64,000 nt of DNA from positions 62,001 through 126,000 of the forward strand of contig NZ_CABFLY010000001.1 of assembly GCF_901875305.1 (NCBI RefSeq). The letters run 5' to 3'. The DNA comes from Rothia mucilaginosa (lineage in GTDB: Bacteria; Actinomycetota; Actinomycetes; Actinomycetales; Micrococcaceae). Below, piece by piece: positions 60,065 to 64,000 of the stretch. Positions within the stretch are counted from its first letter, which is position 1. Each line of letters begins with the position of its first letter. The notes beneath the pieces were generated by a model. That model was not told where the DNA came from, ran no database searches, and worked only from the letters and a program-made list of their open reading frames with translations. Made by a program: the position numbers and the translations under genes.

Positions 60065-61180
60065 TTAGCCGTCCTCGCGCTCCAGCTGGGTGTGTGGGTG
60101 CTTGTCCACGCGGCGGTGGTAGATTTGCCCGCAGGCGCCGCCAATGAGGGCTCCCAGGAAGCTGAGCGCCAGGATGAGCAGGATGGCGAGCAGGCCGTTA
60201 GATGCGTCCCCGTCCATGAGCCGCTGCATGGAGAATGCGGCGGTACCGTTCGGGAAGATTTGCGGCACCAGGTAGGTGGCTAGCGAAGCCACGATGAGGC
60301 CCATGATGTGCCATAGCCATACCGCGATGCCCTGTTTGGTTCCGGCGAATCGCGTCATGCGTCCGGCGGCGTATCCGCCGATGAGGTAGGCCCCGAAGAT
60401 GAGGATGCTCAAGGCGGCTGCCGTGGGGATGACGGAGGATTCTCCGGAGAGTAGCCGTCCGATGACGCTGTGGTACTCAAGGGATTGTTCCTGCCCGGTG
60501 ACGGTGAGCCAGGCGCCGATACCCCAGCGGCCGCCGTCTATAAGGGTGATGGCCACGAGCCAGCCGAGTAGGCCCGGGAGCACGTGCATGCGGGAGTACC
60601 GTTCCTTCTGCATTTGCAGGGCGGTGGCGGCGGTGAGCACGGGCTCGCTGGGCTGGATAACGGGCGGCTGTGCGGGCTGACCTGCGGGGGAGGGGATGGC
60701 GAAGCGACCACGCTGAGCGGGCTGTTCCGGAGCGCGCGGTGCGGTGTTCTGCGGTGTTCCCTGCGGGGTAACGCCGGGTGCCGTTCCGTGGCTGTTGGGG
60801 TTCTGCGTGCCGCGGTGTTCGGGTACGTTCGGGGCAGATGCGGTGCTCGCCGCGGCGTTCGGTGCGGAGGCGGAACCCGCGGATATACCACTATCCGAGC
60901 CGGGGGTGTTGAGCCAGCTGAAGGCGCTTTCCCCCTCCTCCGAGGCGTTCCCGTCATCCTGCGGGCTGGGGGCCGGGATGGGGCTGGGGAAGGCGCGGGT
61001 CGCCTCCCCGTCGGCGTCGGCGGTTCGCGATTCGGCGCGGCGTGAGGCGGCCTGCTGCAGGTCCTCGGCGGTCAGTACGACCGTGGGGTCGTCGGAGGCG
61101 AAGGCTGCGTCCCACAGGTCCTGGTCGCTGGGCGCGGAGTTGCTGTTGCCCTTTGCCAGCTGGTTGTGTTGTGTATTCAT
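60065..61180 (-). CDS. Membrane protein with long disordered N-terminus
   Basis: 371 residues. Residues 1-195 are polar, Pro/Ala/Ser-rich and probably disordered, with acidic patches (DQDLWDAAFASDDPTVVL). Four hydrophobic helices follow: LPGLLGWLVAITLIDGG, AAALSILIFGAYLIGGYAAG, AVWLWHIMGLIVASLATYLV and LLAILLILALSFLGALIGGA, then a short basic tail. The layout recalls the membrane proteins at 20-24 kb and other actinobacterial envelope proteins of unknown role. It stands alone on the minus strand. Confidence 0.78.
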   Translation of the reverse strand: MNTQHNQLAKGNSNSAPSDQDLWDAAFASDDPTVVLTAEDLQQAASRRAESRTADADGEATRAFPSPIPAPSPQDDGNASEEGESAFSWLNTPGSDSGISAGSASAPNAAASTASAPNVPEHRGTQNPNSHGTAPGVTPQGTPQNTAPRAPEQPAQRGRFAIPSPAGQPAQPPVIQPSEPVLTAATALQMQKERYSRMHVLPGLLGWLVAITLIDGGRWGIGAWLTVTGQEQSLEYHSVIGRLLSGESSVIPTAAALSILIFGAYLIGGYAAGRMTRFAGTKQGIAVWLWHIMGLIVASLATYLVPQIFPNGTAAFSMQRLMDGDASNGLLAILLILALSFLGALIGGACGQIYHRRVDKHPHTQLEREDG

Positions 61181-61256
61181 GGTTTCCGTTAACGGGGTTC
61201 TCTGGGATTGTTGGGTGACCCGGTGTGGGTGGCCCGCGGGTCGGGCGGCTCTTAGC

Positions 61257-61919
61257 CTACTCGCTGTGTTCGGTTTGGAAGGCCCGGGCCTCTTCGATGG
61301 ATTCGGCGGAGTAGGGGTGGGGGTGTGCGGGGCGTTCGTTCTCGTCGAGGGTGCGAACCACGCGGCCGGGGTTGCCTACGACGACGGAGTTTGCGGGGAC
61401 GTCCTTGGTGACGACGGTACCTGCACCAATCACGGAGTTCTTGCCGATGGTCACGCCGCCCAGGATGATGGCGCCTCCGCCGATCCAGACGTTGTCTTCA
61501 ACCGTGATGGGTTCGCCGCCCTCCCAGTACGCTGCGCGGTCGACGGGGTTGAGCGGGTGGGTGGGGGTCAGGAACTGCACGTTGTTGCCGACGAGCACGG
61601 TGGAGCCGATACGGATCGGGCAGACGTCCAGGAATACGCAGTCGAAGTTGAAGAAGGAGCCGTCGCCGATGTAGGTGTTCACGCCGTAGTCGAAGCGTGC
61701 GCCGGGGCGGATGTGGGAGTGCTCGCCCAGGTGGCCGAGGTTTTCGCGGTAGACGTGCATGGCTTGGGCCTGCTCGCCTCGGGCGTAGTGTTCTTCTGCG
61801 AGGACGGTGGCGGCGTGGATGCGCTTAGTCTGTGCGGCGCATTCGGCGTCGGGCATGTAGGCGGCACCGGAGATCATGCGGTTGAAGACGTCGCCGGTGG
61901 GGTGCTGCGGGGTGTGCAT
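61257..61919 (-). CDS. Maltose/galactoside O-acetyltransferase-like enzyme
   Basis: 220 residues of the left-handed beta-helix acetyltransferase family (Maa/LacA). The N-terminal part (MISGAAYMPDAECAAQTKRIHAA-like) is the family cap. Hexapeptide turns run from IRPGARFDYGVNTYIGDGSFF to VIGAGTVVTKDVPANSVVVG, and the catalytic histidine lies in FLTPTHPLNP near 113. It transfers acetyl from acetyl-CoA to a sugar or similar hydroxyl. Its ATG overlaps the stop of a 49-codon ORF (TAATG), so the two are coupled. Confidence 0.92.
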   Translation of the reverse strand: MHTPQHPTGDVFNRMISGAAYMPDAECAAQTKRIHAATVLAEEHYARGEQAQAMHVYRENLGHLGEHSHIRPGARFDYGVNTYIGDGSFFNFDCVFLDVCPIRIGSTVLVGNNVQFLTPTHPLNPVDRAAYWEGGEPITVEDNVWIGGGAIILGGVTIGKNSVIGAGTVVTKDVPANSVVVGNPGRVVRTLDENERPAHPHPYSAESIEEARAFQTEHSE

Positions 61920-62068
61920 TAGTGGGCTCCTCCCATAAGGTAGACCAGGGCGATGATTGCTAGTCCAAAGAGAATGACGACTCCTCCGGCGATTGCAAAT
62001 CGTTTGGAAATTTCGCGGAGAAGCTGCTTGAACTGCTCGTCGGTTATGTCCTGCTGTCGTTTACTCAT
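61919..62068 (-). CDS. 49-residue single-helix membrane protein
   Basis: A short ORF: MSKRQQDITDEQFKQL, then a basic segment, one hydrophobic helix (about 24-44, IAGGVVILFGLAIIALVYLM) and the end GGAH. The stop shares its A with the ATG of the acetyltransferase gene (TAATG). GATACT lies 6 bases before the ATG, so it may begin a leaderless transcript. Similar tiny one-helix proteins are common in Actinobacteria; the role is unknown. Confidence 0.7.
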   Translation of the reverse strand: MSKRQQDITDEQFKQLLREISKRFAIAGGVVILFGLAIIALVYLMGGAH

Positions 62069-62074
62069 GCTTTA

Positions 62075-62080
62075 AGTATC
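62075..62080 (-). promoter_or_regulatory. -10 element of a leaderless promoter
   Basis: GATACT on the minus strand, followed by TAAAGC and the ATG at 62068. Confidence 0.45.
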
Positions 62081-62208
62081 CCAGAGTTGTGTCGAAGGCA
62101 CCTGGGGGAGAGGCGTGATATAGGCTGTGCGGGCTTTGTTAGCTGGGAGCCTGCCGTGAAGATGGCGTGGAAAGGTGCTGGAAGTTGAGCTGAGGGGCTG
62201 TCGGCGGG

Positions 62209-62214
62209 CACAAT
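62209..62214 (+). promoter_or_regulatory. -10 element of a possibly leaderless promoter
   Basis: CACAAT ends 7 bases before the ATG at 62222. GAAGG also lies just before the ATG but too close for normal spacing. Confidence 0.35.
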
Positions 62215-62221
62215 CGAAGGC

Positions 62222-64000
62222 ATGACTGAGGCTCAGAAGAACATAAATGCGGGGGATACTACCCCCGGGAGCGCCGCGGTGTTCGGCGTGTCCACTGCCG
62301 ATTCCGGCGAGAACCCTCTGGCGCATCGCCCCTGGTTGAAGAACTATACTCCGTGGACTGTACGCGATATTGAGCTGCCCGAGACGTCGTTGAGCCACCT
62401 CATTGACGAGGCGGTTCGCACCGTACCGCATAAGGTGGCGTTGGAGTTTTTTGGCGCGACCACGACGTACGCCGAGTTGGGTGACCAGATTGAGCGTGCG
62501 GCGGAGGGCCTGCGCGTGGCTGGTGTGCAGGCCGGTGACCGTGTGGCGCTGATTTTGCCGAATTGTCCTCAGCATATTGCGGCGTTTTATGCGATTTTGC
62601 GTCTGGGCGCGATTGTGGTGGAGCATAATCCGCTGTATACGGGCGCTGAGTTGCGTCACATGTTCGAGGATCATGGTGCGAAGGTCGCGATTGTGTGGGA
62701 CAAGATTGCCTCGCATATTACGGGTCTTCCGGCAGATATCCGCCCGAACCATATTTATTCGGTGAACATGATTTCGGCGATGCCTGCGCTGATGCGTACC
62801 GCGTTGAAGTTGCCTTTGAAGAGTACGCGTGCTTCGCGTGAGAAGCTGACTGGTTCCGCTCCGGGGACTATTTCGTGGGCTCAGCTGCTTAAGAGTGAGC
62901 GTATTGACCCGTCGCATCGCCGCCCGACGGCGCACGATATTGCGCTGTTGCAGTACACCTCGGGCACGACCGGCCTGCCGAAGGGCGTGATGCTCACGCA
63001 CCGCAACCTGGAGTCGAACGGCCGTATGGGTGAGGCGTGGATTAACCCCGGTGATGATGAGGTGATTTACTCGGTTCTGCCGTTGTTCCACGCGTACGGC
63101 ATGACCCTGGGCGTGACGATTGCGTCGCTGTGCCGTGCCCGTCTGGTGCTATTCCCGACCGTGGACATGGACCTGATTTTGAAGGCGATGAAGAAGACTC
63201 GTCCGACAATTCTGCCTGCGGTTCCGCCGGTGTATCGTCGCCTGATGGATGAGGCGAAGAAGCGCGGCGTGTCCCTGGAAGGTATCCGTTACGCGGTGTC
63301 GGGTGCGATGAACCTGCCGCCCGAACTGGTTGCCGAGTGGGAGGAAGCTTCCGGTGGTTTCATGGTGGAGGGTTACGGCCTGACCGAGTGTGCCCCGCTG
63401 GTTTCGTGTAATCCGTTGAATGATACGCGCCGTGCCGGCTCGATTGGTGTGCCGTTCCCGTCTACCGATATTCGTGTGGTGGATCCGGAGACGAGTGCGG
63501 ATGTGCCCCTTGGCGAGGAGGGCGAGCTGTGGGTGAACGGTCCTCAGCGTTTCATGGGTTATTGGAAGCGTGAGGACGAGACCGCGAAGACTATCACCCC
63601 CGACGGCTGGTTGCGTACCGGCGATATTGTGCGCCTGGATGAGGATTTCTTCATTCAGATCGTGGACCGCATCAAGGAGGTTATTATCACCGGCGGTTTC
63701 AACGTCTCTCCGAGCGAGGTGGAGGTCGCCCTCAAGCAACACGATACGGTTGCGGATGCGGCGGTGGTCGGTATTCCGCTACCCGGCGGTGGCGAAATGG
63801 TCGTGGCCGCGGTGGTGCCCGCCCCCGGGCGTGTGGTGGAGGAGCACACCCTGCGTGAGCATTGTTATTCGAAGGTGACTCGCTATAAGGTGCCGCGCCG
63901 CATCGTGGTTGTGGATGATTTGCCGCGTTCGATGCTGGGCAAGGTGCTACGCCGTAAGGTGCGGGAGCAGCTGATTGCTTCGGGCGAGTTTGAGCAGTAG
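62222..64000 (+). CDS. fadD: Long-chain acyl-CoA ligase (AMP-forming)
   Basis: A complete 592-residue ANL-superfamily enzyme that activates fatty acids to acyl-CoA through an acyl-adenylate. Motifs: the phosphate loop YTSGTTGLPKGV near 245-256; VEGYGLTECAPLV near 381-393; the hinge Asp of GWLRTGDIVRLDED near 461-474; RIKEVIITGGFNVSP near 482-496; and the catalytic lysine region SMLGKVLRRKVREQL near 571-585. The family N-terminus is intact. Its stop codon is the last triplet of the window. The gene symbol denotes the family; chain-length preference is unknown. Confidence 0.92.
   Translation: MTEAQKNINAGDTTPGSAAVFGVSTADSGENPLAHRPWLKNYTPWTVRDIELPETSLSHLIDEAVRTVPHKVALEFFGATTTYAELGDQIERAAEGLRVAGVQAGDRVALILPNCPQHIAAFYAILRLGAIVVEHNPLYTGAELRHMFEDHGAKVAIVWDKIASHITGLPADIRPNHIYSVNMISAMPALMRTALKLPLKSTRASREKLTGSAPGTISWAQLLKSERIDPSHRRPTAHDIALLQYTSGTTGLPKGVMLTHRNLESNGRMGEAWINPGDDEVIYSVLPLFHAYGMTLGVTIASLCRARLVLFPTVDMDLILKAMKKTRPTILPAVPPVYRRLMDEAKKRGVSLEGIRYAVSGAMNLPPELVAEWEEASGGFMVEGYGLTECAPLVSCNPLNDTRRAGSIGVPFPSTDIRVVDPETSADVPLGEEGELWVNGPQRFMGYWKREDETAKTITPDGWLRTGDIVRLDEDFFIQIVDRIKEVIITGGFNVSPSEVEVALKQHDTVADAAVVGIPLPGGGEMVVAAVVPAPGRVVEEHTLREHCYSKVTRYKVPRRIVVVDDLPRSMLGKVLRRKVREQLIASGEFEQ

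Noticed and set aside
60744..61922. 392-codon plus-strand frame near the acetyltransferase gene
   Set aside because: Antisense to the hypothetical membrane protein and the acetyltransferase; the valine- and glycine-rich composition is typical of a shadow.

Overview
The window is a continuous piece of a high-GC actinobacterial chromosome, most likely from the Micrococcaceae and probably Rothia or a close oral relative. This rests on gene content and order (lysS-lsr2-clpC, then mutY, disA and radA, as around clpC1 in mycobacteria), on several genes that look leaderless, and on the codon bias. The genus is an inference from memory, not a database match. I see no rRNA, insertion sequence, phage, CRISPR array or replication origin.

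Layout. 1-5.3 kb: end of lysS, lsr2 in AT-rich flanks, clpC. 5.4-11.5 kb: mutY, an anchored surface protein, an accessory island (secreted protein between two copies of a small membrane protein), disA, radA. 11.6-19.3 kb, minus strand: FUSC-type membrane protein, pyruvyltransferase-like and GT2 genes, PiT phosphate transporter with a DUF47 partner, a gene-free stretch with a possible structured RNA, and a conserved hypothetical. 19.4-24.2 kb: tRNA-Lys, a short asparaginase-like gene and five consecutive membrane proteins of unknown role. 24.3-33.6 kb: DedA, RecQ-like helicase, tadA, a degenerate ABC ATPase with a YhgE/Pip permease and a TetR regulator, tRNA-Ser(CGA), upp. 34.2-35.7 kb: orphan winged-helix regulator, SixA-like phosphatase, tRNA-Ser(GCT). 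36.0-40.7 kb: an array of seven small two- to three-helix membrane proteins (DUF4190-like), one frameshifted, closed by tRNA-Ser(TGA).

40.8-51.0 kb: quinone oxidoreductase, a hypothetical, CitE-like lyase, tRNA-Thr(CGT), a DsbA-like lipoprotein overlapping a spermidine-synthase-like gene, two EamA transporters, a hypothetical, purB. 51.4-54.5 kb: a WXG-like helical protein followed by a large mosaic protein with a lipase-type nucleophile elbow. 54.6-64.0 kb: hisC, the E1alpha, E1beta and E2 genes of a 2-oxoacid dehydrogenase complex (no E3 here), a hypothetical membrane protein, a 49-codon membrane ORF coupled to an O-acetyltransferase, and an acyl-CoA ligase whose stop codon is the last base of the window.

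The best candidates for undescribed biology are the secreted-protein/duplicated-membrane-protein island (7.3-8.7 kb), the DUF4190-like array with its conserved N-terminal tyrosine motif (36-40.5 kb), the WXG-like/effector-like pair (51.4-54.5 kb), the Walker-A-degenerate ABC/YhgE operon with a terminator-like leader (28.3-32.6 kb), and the possible structured RNA near 18.1-18.25 kb.
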